A stretch of DNA of 64,000 bases from contig NC_084803.1 in the NCBI RefSeq assembly GCF_963583255.1, positions 22,790,428 through 22,854,427 of the forward strand, given 5' to 3'. Numbering within the stretch: position 1 is the first letter of the stretch; each line of letters opens with the position of its first letter. Both the position numbers and the translations under genes were made by a program. Origin of the DNA: Pyrus communis. Its lineage: Eukaryota > Streptophyta > Magnoliopsida > Rosales > Rosaceae. Shown here in pieces: positions 9,784 through 21,000 of the stretch. Below the pieces are notes generated by a model that did not search any database, had not been told where the DNA came from, and saw only the letters and a program-made list of their open reading frames with translations.

Positions 9784-10805
9784 ATACAAATTATACAATT
9801 CAGATGTATACAAGGCTCCATTGTGTAGTTGTCGATTTTACTGTTAGATTGGCAAGGTTATTGATCTTGTCTTCTGATTGATTGGCTGTAACTAATCACT
9901 TTGAGTTCCCTGTGTGGGAAGCTGCTCCCACATGATTGATCTTCATCCTAGATAGGGCATTAGTTCTTTCTCTCGTTCTTGAATCGATTGGAATGAATGC
10001 ATATTCTCAGTATTTGAGTATTCAAGGATGCTGAACATCAGGTATGTACTTAAATTACAAAATGATTTGTGGCTCCTAGTTGACATAGCAAAACTGATAT
10101 GAAACCTTTATGGTTCCTCGTTGGAATAGTAATATTAATATGAAACTTAATTGCTATCCTAGAATTGTAGCAAAATTGATATGAAACTTAATTGCTATCC
10201 TCGATGTGTTTGCTAGGAGCGTATTACACCTATGGATTATTGATGACAAAATTCCTAAACCTTGTTTTTCTAATTAACTAGTTGTCAGTTGATCAACAGT
10301 TGCATTTCAAGCTATAGACCAATTATTTTGTACACATGGTTGGTCTTCACTGCTAATTGCGGGTGAGGACCTCTGTAGAATGCTGTTTAATGTAGAGATT
10401 AGCCAATTGCCAATTAATTATACAGCTGCAAAGATGAGTTTCGGAAGAGTAATCATATGTTGCACACACCAAATGTGATTAAATTTTCAAACTAAAGAAC
10501 CCCATTTATAAGCAGTAGGGTACATGAGTGAAGAACTCTCTGCATGAAAAAAATTCTTCTGTTTGTTTCAAGTTTCACACCATGCATCCTTCAATATAAT
10601 ACAGTTGCTAACAACATAAGCACTAATTATGCACTGATTGTTCTATCTGATACCTAAATGGGTCTTGTACCATAATACATGAGCACCCCAAATATGCTCT
10701 GTGTAGTTTGGTTTTTGACATTCGTTTTTTTTCAAACCAAGATAGCCAAAGCTGCGAATTTTATGAACAGTTACCATGGCAACAAAATTAAGTCCACTTG
10801 TGCAC
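9784..10805. other. Convergent intergenic region between PPR and DXS genes
   Basis: This holds the 3' flanks of two genes pointing at each other. A direct repeat of about 26 bp (10137-10162 and 10176-10201, containing ATATGAAACTTAATTGCTAT) is the only structure noted. No ORF with recognisable similarity was seen. Confidence 0.5.
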
Positions 10806-13800
10806 TCACTTGAAGTGAAGAGCTTCTTTTGGCCTCCCCAACAGAGATAATACCGTGGCTGAGATATGCCTTGAGGACAGCCCTGCTTCTTCAAGCTGAT
10901 CCTGTGGTGCTCCATGATCAATGTATCTATCAGGGAGTACCATTGCTCTCAACTGCAAAGAAAAATCCCAGAATTTTAGGGTCGACAAAGAGATAAGAGA
11001 CCAAAAGAACAAAAATCAGTGATGTTATGAGAATAATAGGAAAATATAGTACCTTGAGCGGTCCATCTAGAATACCACTTAAACTTAGGAAGTGGGATAC
11101 ATGAGATCCAAAACCTCCGATTGAACCTTCTTCCACTGTAATAAGAATTTCATGATCCCTAGCCAATTGCTTGATTAGTTCGGTATCCAGAGGTTTGCAA
11201 AATCGTGCATCGGCTACTGTAACAGATATGTCCCTGGTTTTCAGGTTGTTTGCAGCTTTTACACATTGTTGAACTATGGAACCATATCCCAAAATCGCTA
11301 CTCTACTGCCTTCCATCAATATTCTTCCCTTACCAACCTGTTCAATATTGGTCAACGAATTTCAGCTATCTATTTTGTATACTCACTTAATAACTTTGAA
11401 TTTTTTTAATACTAACCTCGAGTGCGGTTCCTTTGTTATTAGCAGGGAGAAGTGCTCCAATACCATTGCCTCTTGGAAATCTGAAGCAGCTAGGTCTGTC
11501 ATCTATGGCTGCTGCTGTGGCGACCATGTTCATCAGTTCAGCTTCATCAGACGGAGCCATTACCACCATGTTGGGCAAGCAAGCCATGTATGTGATATCA
11601 AATGCTCCACAATGGGTGGGCCCATCTGCACCAACCAAGCCAGCTCGATCCATTGCAAAGCGGACAGGTAGTTTTTGAAGATCTACATCGTGAATCACCT
11701 GTATACCCATTATAAATCATTAGTGCCATATGAAGCAGTGATTTTGTTGAAAACTTTAGATTTGAAAAGTAAACTACATCACCATTCCTTTCTATCAACT
11801 CACCTGATCATATCCTCGTTGCAGGAATGATGAGTAGATAGCACAGAATGGCTTCAGACCTTCTGCAGCCAAACCAGCTGCAAATGTAACAGCGTGTTGC
11901 TCAGCGATCCCCACATCAAAGCAACGATCTGGAAACTTCTTCTGGAAATAATTTAGACCAGTGCCACCGCCCATTGCTGCATGAATGGCTACAATCTTGT
12001 CATCTATTTCAGCTTCCTTAATCAGTGATTCAGCAAAGTACTGGGTATACGAAAGTGTAGGGGATTTGGTCTTAAATTGCTTGCCGGTTTGTGGATCAAA
12101 CTTGACAACACCTGAAAATACAGGGAAATAAAATAAGGATCATCATAAGATTCCTTATCTGATTACTGGGATCATAAAGTTCTGACTCATACCGTGCATT
12201 TTGTCAGCTGCTGTCTCAGCTGGGGGATAGCCATTTCCTTTCTCTGTCATGATGTGGATTAAAACTGGCCCTGGGGCCGGCATGGCTTTCACTCTCTGGA
12301 AAATAGTGACTAAGTCTGCAACATTATGCCCATCCACTGGACCGATATAATATAACCCAAGCTCCTCAAAAAGAGTGGATCCAGAAGCGCTTATCATTCC
12401 CCTTGTGTACTCGTCTACTTTTGCTGCAACTTCATGTGTTTGGCCTCCAATTTGCTTTGTAATACTCTTCGAAAGATATTTTTCATAGTCAGGTTTTTTT
12501 AAATAAGTTGAACAGGTCAGAATAGGAAGAATCACAATTTGCAAGATTAAAGGTTTACTTTTGCAGCCTCGCGAAGTTTGCGGAACTGGGTGCTTGCTTG
12601 GAGCCTGGTCAGAGCACTGCTGAGGGCCCCAACGGGCTTTGCAGGGCCATCAAGAGTGGCGGTGGGTAAGGAGACTTGCTTATTGTCATTCAATATGACG
12701 ATCAGGTTAGAATCAAGGTACCCTGCGTTATTCATGGCTTCGTATGCTTGCCCTGCAGTCATGGCTCCATCTCCAATCACTGAAATGATATTGTTATTCT
12801 TCCCAAGTAGGTCTCTTGCCACTGCCATGCCTGTCATAAAGTTTTCGAGGAAACAAAAGTCAGATGAAATTCGCAAATTATCCATTTACTGTCTTGGACT
12901 TGTATTTTAAAGTCGAGATTGAAATGGGGTTCTCGGTTTGGGAGGTGGTTAAGGTGAGAAACAGGTACCTAAACCAGCAGAAATGCTCGTAGAACTATGG
13001 CCTGCACCGAAAGCATCATAAACGCTCTCATCCCTCTTAGGGAAACCGGCAAGACCTGAAGTTTTCCTAATTGTGTGCATCTTGGACCTCCTTCCTGTAA
13101 GAATTTTATGAGGATACGCCTGCACAAGTAATTGCGTCTCAGAACTATTGAGTAGATCGGTACAATTCAACGTCTTTCGATCAATTACTCTAAGTTAAAA
13201 CAGTATTTTCTTTTCAATCAAATTATTAATGAATGTTAATTTCTTGCACCTGATGACCAACATCCCATATAATCTTGTCGTCGGGCGTGTTGAACACGTG
13301 ATGCAGTGCCACTGTCAGCTCCACCACACCTAAGCTTGAACTGAGATGCCCACCTGACTGTGAAACACTGTAAACAATATCTACCTTCAGCTCTGCTGCT
13401 AGTTGTTCAAGATCCTGTAGAAAATAAGAGCGTAAAAATCAACCGCTACAAGAAAACAGGGCATTTGTGACGAAATTATATTATATGTAACTTGATCTGT
13501 TGTTTTAGAAGTGAGTTTATTATCTGTGTTGCCAGCCTACCTCTGTGGAGAGATTCTTCATGTGAGCTGGGTAATTGACTGTGTCCAGCAATGGCGTGCC
13601 CGGTTTTTCACCAGAGAAATCGATCTTCCATCCATCCTTTCCTTTTCTGATCAACTTGCAGTCCTCACCATCTGAGTTACCAGCTGAAGCCTTAACACAA
13701 AGCTGCCACAAATGATAAATAAATAAACCATTGAAGCATCAGAAGAAACCATTCATGAATATATCCGAAACCCGAAAACGAAAGCAAAAAACAAAAGGGA

Positions 13801-13955
13801 AACGCGAAGAAGAACACAGCACGATAATATTGACATGTAATATTATTATTCCACTAAACCTGTTGCCTGCAACTGTGATTCAGTTTTGGAACTGGAGGAT
13901 TGAGGCATGAAAACAGGTACTGATTTGGTCTAATGAATACGCCGGAGACTACCAT
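10806..13955 (-). CDS. DXS: 1-deoxy-D-xylulose-5-phosphate synthase, ten exons (713 aa)
   Basis: DXS condenses pyruvate and glyceraldehyde-3-phosphate, with thiamine diphosphate, in the first step of the plastid MEP isoprenoid pathway. Exons (minus strand): 13955-13860, 13702-13541, 13414-13250, 13119-12969, 12830-12559, 12466-12193, 12111-11804, 11698-11417, 11337-11053, 10952-10806. All introns are GT/AG, and the exons total 2142 nt, exactly 713 codons plus TGA. The N-terminal 32-60 residues look like a plastid transit peptide. Visible motifs are the thiamine-binding GDG...NDN (residues 211-241), GHSSTS (181-186) and DRAG (493-496), which opens the pyrimidine-binding half. By recall it resembles class II (DXS2-type) isoforms, often linked to specialised terpenoid output. 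No lesion was seen. Start codon and first intron were inferred from splice signals. Confidence 0.95.
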
Positions 13956-14039
13956 TGCTGACCGAACCCAGCTCGGAGGAGGAGGAGGAGAGGAGGTTGG
14001 GAGAATTATGAAGACACGGAGAGGGGACAAGAAACAAGG

Positions 14040-14046
14040 TTATATA
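14040..14046 (-). promoter_or_regulatory. TATA box of the DXS gene
   Basis: On the minus strand TATATAA lies about 85 nt upstream of the DXS start codon, a usual distance for a plant core promoter with a short 5' UTR. A GA/GGA-rich stretch (about 13975-14030) lies between them and would be in or beside the leader. Confidence 0.6.
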
Positions 14047-14499
14047 GTTGGTGATGCAACGGAAGAGGCACCTACATGACTGCTAGTATTCTACCCAAAT
14101 TTTCTTGTCGGCACAGTTGCAAAAGTTACTCTCCACAACCTTCTCTACGTACTTATCTATTTTATTTGGGCGTCAATCCACAATCGAGCGCCAAAATTTC
14201 ATATTTGAGACCCAATGATAAATGGGAAATTTTAAGGGGATAAATAAAATTATGTTCAAGGATTTTTATTAATTTTCTGAAAAAGGAAGATGATTTTTCA
14301 TTTCCGTTTTCTTAGAAAAAGTCTTTATGGTGAGCCTTTTTTTTTTTTTTTTTTTTTTTTAGCGTTGCATGTGTAAAAAATAATGCATTGGTAGAAGAAA
14401 TTAACACACATTTCTACACCAGTCATATCTGTAACAGATTACAACAGCAACCATGTCTTATTTCACTAAATAGGGTCGGCTATATGAATCTCGTGAGGT

Positions 14500-15245
14500 T
14501 TGATTATTAGTTGTGAGAATGTGGCGGAAGATGCCCTTTCTAGGATACAAGGAGGAATTCAAAATACCTTAGTGGAGCCTTCTCGTTCTACTATGAAATG
14601 TGCAGCCCAATCGCATAATCAAAAGGGGATTTTATTGGCAAGCTATGAAGAAGGATATTAGGAACTTTGTGGCTAAATGCAACATCTGCCAGCAAAATAA
14701 GTTTGAAACCATAGCTCATCTTGGATTGTTGCAACCATTGCATATCCCTCAGAAGATGGGGACTAATATTAGTATTGGCTTCATAGTAGGACTGCCCAAT
14801 TGCAAAGGAAGATCTGTTTATTTTGTTGCTTTTTCCTGCCCTTACACTGCTGGCAGTGGGGCTCAAATGTTCATTTTTTTGATAATGTGTTCAAACTCCA
14901 TGGACTGCGGAGTTTCATTGTGAGTGACAGGGATTCTGTGTTTATTAGTGCATTTTGGGGAGAATTTTTCAAGTTGCAGGGTTTTAAATTGTGTATGAGT
15001 TCTGCCTATCATCCTTATGATGGCCAAAATGAGGTTATTAATAGAAGTTTGGAAACATACTTGAGGTGCTTTGGAAGGGAGGGGGGACGCCTAAGAGATG
15101 GGTGCACTGGCTACCTTGGGTTGAGTAGCGCTTCAATACTTCTTATCATACATCCTTTAAGTTCACTCCTTTTGAACTTGTGTATGGATATTCACCACCG
15201 TACATTGCACCATATGAAGTAGGTAATGCAAGAGTAATTATGTGG
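14500..15245 (+). pseudogene. Ty3/gypsy RNase H end and integrase relic
   Basis: The segment begins with an RNase H tail, NVAEDALSR (about 14519-14545). It continues into the zinc-binding and core parts of integrase: FYWQAMKKDIRNFVAKCNIC, then HGLRSFIVSDRDSVFISAFW and SAYHPYDGQNEVINRSLE, which includes the DD(35)E core. Frame changes split it between ORFs at 14600-14923 and 14800-15222, and no LTRs were found around it. The motifs fit a chromovirus-like Ty3 lineage, different from the two Tat-like elements in this window. It lies about 0.5 kb upstream of the DXS TATA box, transcribed away from it. Confidence 0.8.
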
Positions 15246-15644
15246 AACAAAGTTTGGTGGAAAGGGATGGTATGCTATTGCTAGCTGTCCTTGGGCACAA
15301 TTTGGAATTGGTTCAGAATAGGATGAAAATGCGAGCTAATAAAAATTTGACTCTCATTGCATGTAATAGTCTTTCTTATTTTTTATTTCCTGATAAACGC
15401 CAGAGTAAATCTACGCTTGTGTGAAATTAACAATTTTGCTTGCTTTATTGGCAAAGATATTATACTCACCTTTCATAATTTTCATTTTTTTTCTTCATAA
15501 TTTTGATATGTTCTCGTTATTCTCTTATTCTTTTTCGGTTTTAATTTTTGTTACTGGTTGCCTCAATGCGTCCTATTGTATACAAAGCGATAAAGGGGAC
15601 ATTAATTAATAAAACCCGTGAACAAGTGCAGATGTTTTTCGACC

Positions 15645-15682
<38 letters not shown>

Positions 15683-16885
15683 GTGAAACACTATTTCAAG
15701 TTGTGTACATTTTATTTGTTAGCCATATTTTTTTCAATTATTATTATTATTTCTTTTTTTGTTTGGTCGAACATGTAGCGATTTCGTACTGAAGTGAGTC
15801 ACATGTATGCATAATACTACACTATATAGCTTTTAATAGGCCTTATGTTACACGAGAAATTGACAAGAACCTCACAAAGAACACAATTGATCTGATTTGT
15901 GCCCTTTTCAATTCATTTAGCACAAAACATATTTGTGTTGTAAACATTATTAAGTTTACAACACAAATATGATATTCCAATGAAAGGCATCAATTTCACA
16001 CTTGCGTTAAAGAGCCTCATGCATTAGTGTCCTCCATGAAAGGCATCAATTTCACACTAGATGCCAATACCCTAGCAAACATTATGATAACAATGTCTAC
16101 CAAACAACGATAAATATACAGGGCCCATGTTTAAATTTGAGATTCATATGCTCAATATTTTTGTTGTAAACATTGTTTGATTATATCATATGCTCAATAT
16201 TAAACATTGTAAACATTATTAATTTTTGTGTTGTAAACATTGTAAGCATATTTGTGTTGTAAACATTACTTGTTAAACAATTTAGCAAGCATAGCTCAAT
16301 TATTAAGTTTTACATATGATCTCACTGAATATTAAGTATTTATATATAAAAAATTCTATGATATTTCGAAGTATCCCATACTCCTGACTTTTAAAACATT
16401 AGATTTTTTTTTGACTAAATTTTTAAACCAAATTGTATAACCAAATGAAGTAGTTGTTGATCATTGAATTATTAATTAAGTGTCGATAAATGTGTTTATT
16501 TATCATTGATTACACATGATTTGTTTTGCAAATTTGGTTTAAAATTTTGATTTCTCTAGCATGTTATTCATATATACATGTTGGTTACTAGATTTTTTTT
16601 TTTTTTTTTATTTTAAAAAAATGTTGGTTATTAGTTAACCTAACAGCTTGGTGTCGTTTACCCCCAAAAAAAAATGAAAAAAAAAAAAAAACAGCTTAGT
16701 GTCAAGTGAAAGTTAGGTACCTGCTTATTCAAGTCATTGTGTAGTCTTATTCATCAGTAATGAGAAATCGTACTGCGTTAATTTCCTCGCATTAGTTCCG
16801 TATCTCTCACCATCTCACTCATGTTCCATGGCCCAACATGCATGGCGGCATTTGCTTTTCACATTATATGTCCCTCACTTGGCAC
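15246..16885. other. AT-rich spacer with poly-A tract and repeated TTGTAAACATT words
   Basis: There is a run of about 33 A at 15645-15678. Between 15930 and 16270 the word GTTGTAAACATT recurs several times, once as an inverted pair around 15935-15970. An A-rich stretch follows at 16663-16691. No gene recognised. Confidence 0.4.
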
Positions 16886-17575
16886 GTTTTACCTGATTTG
16901 TCTTGAAATTGTCATTTAGTCTCATTTTATTCCTATGAAACTGGTTTTGTCCCAATTTGCTCTATGAAATGCTATTTTTGCCTCATTTTAGTCTCGGTTC
17001 ACCTTATTTTCATCTGTTCCGTCAAATAAACGTTAAATTAAAGGGTAATATGGACATTTACTTTTGACACAGTTCTTTGCCTCCAACTTGCCGGCTAAAC
17101 AATCCCAATTCCATTTTCAATAACTCTAATTCAAACCCCCGTCTATTTCTCTTGCGTATAGGTGTGGAGCTAAAGTTGCAGCTGTTGGAAAAGCAAGTAA
17201 TGCATTGTGTTTTAAAAGCAAATAATTGGTTGTGTTTCAAAATCTAATTCAAGTCAGTCATTGAATCCCACAGTTGCAACTACAGCTACACATCAATCCC
17301 CAAGAGAGACAAACAAGAGTTTGAATTAGAGTTATCAACAAAATGGAATTGGGATTGTTTTAGCAGGCAAGTTCGAGGCAAAGAATTGTGTCAAAAATAA
17401 AATGTCCATACTACCTTTTAATGTCACATTTATTTGACGGAATTGATGAAAATGGCTAAACTGAGACTACATGAAACGAAAATAATAATTTCATGAGGCA
17501 AAGTGAGACAAAATCAATTTCGAAAGATAAAATGAAACTAAATGACAGTTTCAGTAGGTAAATGAATTATTAAGC
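16886..17575. mobile_element. Foldback/MITE-like element
   Basis: The two halves are inverted copies of each other around about 17235. For example GTCATTTAGTCTCATTTTAT at 16910 is mirrored near 17535-17553, and CCGTCAAATAAACG near 17016 by the complementary segment near 17430-17443. Inverted similarity covers most of the length, with moderate divergence and small indels. There is no coding capacity, and no clean target duplication was identified, so the outer limits are approximate. A long inverted repeat like this could give hairpin RNA if transcribed. Confidence 0.65.
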
Positions 17576-19002
17576 CATTATTTTATACGGAGCAAAATAT
17601 GAAGAGAATGCTTTTGGGCTATTTTCTATGATGTTCTCGGGATGGAATACTCCCAATTTTTAAGCATTGAATATTTGTTTAAAAATATAAAAATCAAGAT
17701 CTGATCGTTATAAAACTTAGATTATTTTATGTTCTGGAGCGACATAAAATTTTTATGATTTTGGCACTATAAATTTCAATCAGACTGAATTGTCAGAGTT
17801 TTTGTCAGTACATTTGGTAAATTATAAAAGATATTAATAATTTTCATTTCCTGGATAAGGAAAGGAAGGTGTGAATATGCGGCCAACGACTTCAACTTAG
17901 TCGTTGATTTGTTATTAATAATTAGTGCAAGATTTCCATTTTATGATAATGATTTAAGTGACTAGTACAAAATTTTCCTGATAACTATGAAATTTTCTTT
18001 TGGAAATGAAACTTTATTAAAAATGATTAAGAATTTTAAAACGTTTGTGTTAAAAATAGTTAAGAAGTCACACGTTAAAAGAAACACTCTTTTATCATAA
18101 TTAAAGAGCAAAACAATAGAAAAAACAGACAGAACGAGAGAGAATAGAGTAAGAGGAACTGCTGCCTTAACCAAGACTAAAGACAAAGGTCCGTTGCGAG
18201 GATTTTTTGTGTGTTTTAGCTTTAGCGACTAGGGTTTTTCCTCTCAAGCAAAAACGAAAAATGGTTTTTTCCTCTCAAGACAAGTAACGAATGACGGGAT
18301 GTTTTGAATTCGTCATACATCTATTCAAGTTTGGTATTTGGTATTATTGACGTGACGCATTGACACTGATATTTTTCTCAAAAAAGGGAAAGAAAACAAG
18401 ATTGGTATGTAAAAGCTTAAATTATATTATTAGCAGCTCCTCCTCCTACTCGGACGACTCTGTCGCATCCCCCAACTCTGGCTACTGGTTTCAGATACTC
18501 CATGACATATAACTGATGCCCTGTTTGGATTTTAATGGGTTATTCATTCCTAGTGGCAGATGATCAGCTGATATAAATTTTAGAAAAAAAACACAAAGAT
18601 ACACAGTTCTCTACTGGACAGGTGGTGACAAACTGAACAACTTGTATAATATGTGAATAAGGCTATTGCCACGTTTCATGTTAACAATACGACGTCGGTA
18701 GATATATTACTTATATATTTTATTATATTATTGACACAAAATATCATATATATAGTAATTGTGTATTAGTATCACAAAAATTCTTCTCAGCTAACTAGAT
18801 TACCTTCATTCTCTTATATATTTTTTTTCTATTTATTACAAACCATGATTTTTAGGTATTTGATTATGGATTTCAAGTGAAAACTTACACTTCCTATTCC
18901 TTATGTTTAAGTAAATGCAAGAGAAAGTTAAGGAGTAAAATGATTCCCTTACACATGCTTTAGTGTACGCAATGAACTTGAAAATCAAGATGATTGTAAT
19001 TC
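17576..19002. other. AT-rich spacer, no gene recognised
   Basis: A small minus-strand ORF at 17962-18186 is hydrophobic and lacks recognisable similarity. I saw no repeat with definable ends. Confidence 0.35.
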
Positions 19003-19007
19003 ATATT

Positions 19008-19795
19008 TGTTAATGTTGGGTACTTTTAGGCCCACATAATGGTGCAGGCCAGGAAAGAAGCCATGAAAAAAACCAAGGGAGATTGAGAAGCCCAAGGCTT
19101 AAGGGGCTTAGAAGAGGTACCCTCGTGCGCTATAGCCAACCGCCTATGAGCTGAGCTCGACTAGCTCGACCAGGATATGTAAAGAGCTTTCAGACCACCA
19201 GGGGCATGGGGTTGGGTGACAGCTTTATAGCACAAGTTTCCAGGAATAGATCTACCAAGATGTCATTCAGGCTACGTGGCAACCCTCAGTCAGTGGCAAA
19301 GACCTAGGATGAGATGTAAAGGTGGTTGGAATGGCTCTCAGAGAGACAGAGTTGGATAACCAAGGCTGAGTGGAACGCTAGGCCCGTATCACTCTGACAT
19401 AACACGCCATTTCAACTGCACACATGTCACTTCACCGTCGAATGTTAGGTTGATAGGTGGAAAAGGTGTCAGTATTAATTTTAGTCTACATAGGTGGTGC
19501 ATTAAATGCCAAGTTAGGAAGACCCAAGGTTGAGGGGTTCATTGAGGGCCTATAAAAAGAGGTGGAAAACTCCTGTATTGGAGTCAAACTCTTGAAAGGA
19601 GAAAAAGTTCATGTATTAGCCAAACGCTAATTTTATGCTTGAAATTAATATAATCCAAGAAACACAGTGTATATAGCATATTATTGAGGGATAAACCACT
19701 TAAACCTTTGAGTCCATTTCATTTCAGTCCATATACCAAGCCCACCAAAGGTTTAGTATTTTAATTTGTTAACTTACAAATTTTGAGCGTTAACA
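19008..19795 (+). repeat. Solo LTR (788 bp) with 5-bp target duplication
   Basis: The sequence runs from TGTTAATGTTGGG to GAGCGTTAACA, giving short inverted termini TGTTAA/TTAACA. It is flanked by ATATT on both sides (19003-19007, 19796-19800). A TATA-like CCTATAAAAAGAGG lies near 19550, in the position of an LTR promoter. No internal retroelement sequence is attached, so this is most simply a solo LTR left by recombination between LTRs. The strand follows the TATA motif. Confidence 0.8.
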
Positions 19796-20033
19796 ATATT
19801 CCTTACAAGTAAACATGCGCTTAAACATGTGGGCTAACCTATGGTATGAATAATTTGTTATTAAGAGATAGGAATTAACAATTATTACTAAGATTTGGTG
19901 ATATTTATTTTTATTTATGAGTGAGAGTCTCAAGATCAACTCACCTGGATTGCTAGGACGTAAAATATTTATCTTGAGTTCGATTAGTTAGAATTAACCC
20001 ATTGTGTGACTAGCCTAATTCTCCCTCCCCTTA

Positions 20034-20670
20034 GAGCAACTTCATCATTATCCAATTGCCCTTGCATGTGGGTTGAACTACCCCCGACCCAAAAAAAAAT
20101 CATCTCCACTTGTCACAAATGGGAGGGCGATTAGGCCAAAGGCAGAAACCCTTTCACTTGCCCTCCAATTGCCGCCTGGATTTCCGACGCTAAAAAAATT
20201 GAAAATTAAGGTTGTGCCATGTGGCACAATCTAGTGAATTGATTTAAACAAAATTTAGTAAATCAACGAGCTAGATTAATTTGGGGTAAAAAATCCAAAA
20301 AATTCTAAAAAAAAATACAAATGTTTTTTTAGCTAGACACTTAAAATTATACGTACCAAAGTTCAACCTTCTTCATTTGCCTTTTATTTTAATTAATTAT
20401 GCTTGTTTCTAATATTATGCTTTGCATTGTATTTAAAATTAATTACTGGAGTTAAATACAAAGTTTTATTTTCAAGGAACTAACTTACTAAGTCCACACT
20501 TACAAGGCATAAAACTTAAAAAAGTATGTGAATAGTAATGACTCATACCCTTGCCCTTCCTCTTCTCAAATGGGTGGACTTGCACAAAGACAATTACTGT
20601 TTAGAATAAATAGTGAGAGCAACGTCACTCCCCTTGCCCTTGCCTTGTCTTTGCGTAGGTGAAGTTGCTC
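20034..20670. mobile_element. MITE flanked by TTA
   Basis: The terminal inverted repeat is GAGCAACTTCA, exact on both sides, with flanking TTA trinucleotides (20031-20033, 20671-20673). Subterminal segments are also inverted (TTGCCCTTG near 20055 against CAAGGGCAA near 20635). A TTA duplication with short inverted ends suggests a PIF/Harbinger-derived MITE. No transposase is encoded. Confidence 0.65.
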
Positions 20671-21000
20671 TTAGTGTAGTATATTCCATCCCATTAGGAA
20701 AAATTGTGAAGAAACAAAAAGTACGTATAATTGGTTAGTTTAATTGTCTAAACAATACTTTAACAGTAAAAAACCCTAGTTGCGGAGAAAAAAGAAAATC
20801 CTAGCTGTGTTACTTGTGAGGGATCAGATAAGATTATAAGGTGACTTACGTGACCATATATTATTATTAGAATTGTTCAATTTCTTAATCTTCTTTTGAA
20901 TATCATTTCTACAAACAATTATTCAATGGAGATCGTTCATGCATCCAAAAATATGAAACAAATTAATGATGTGAATACGAAGTAGCATATTCATGATGTA

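Noticed and set aside
11276..11671. 131-aa plus-strand ORF across DXS exons 8 and 9
   Set aside because: Crosses splice borders of the well-supported minus-strand DXS gene; shadow.
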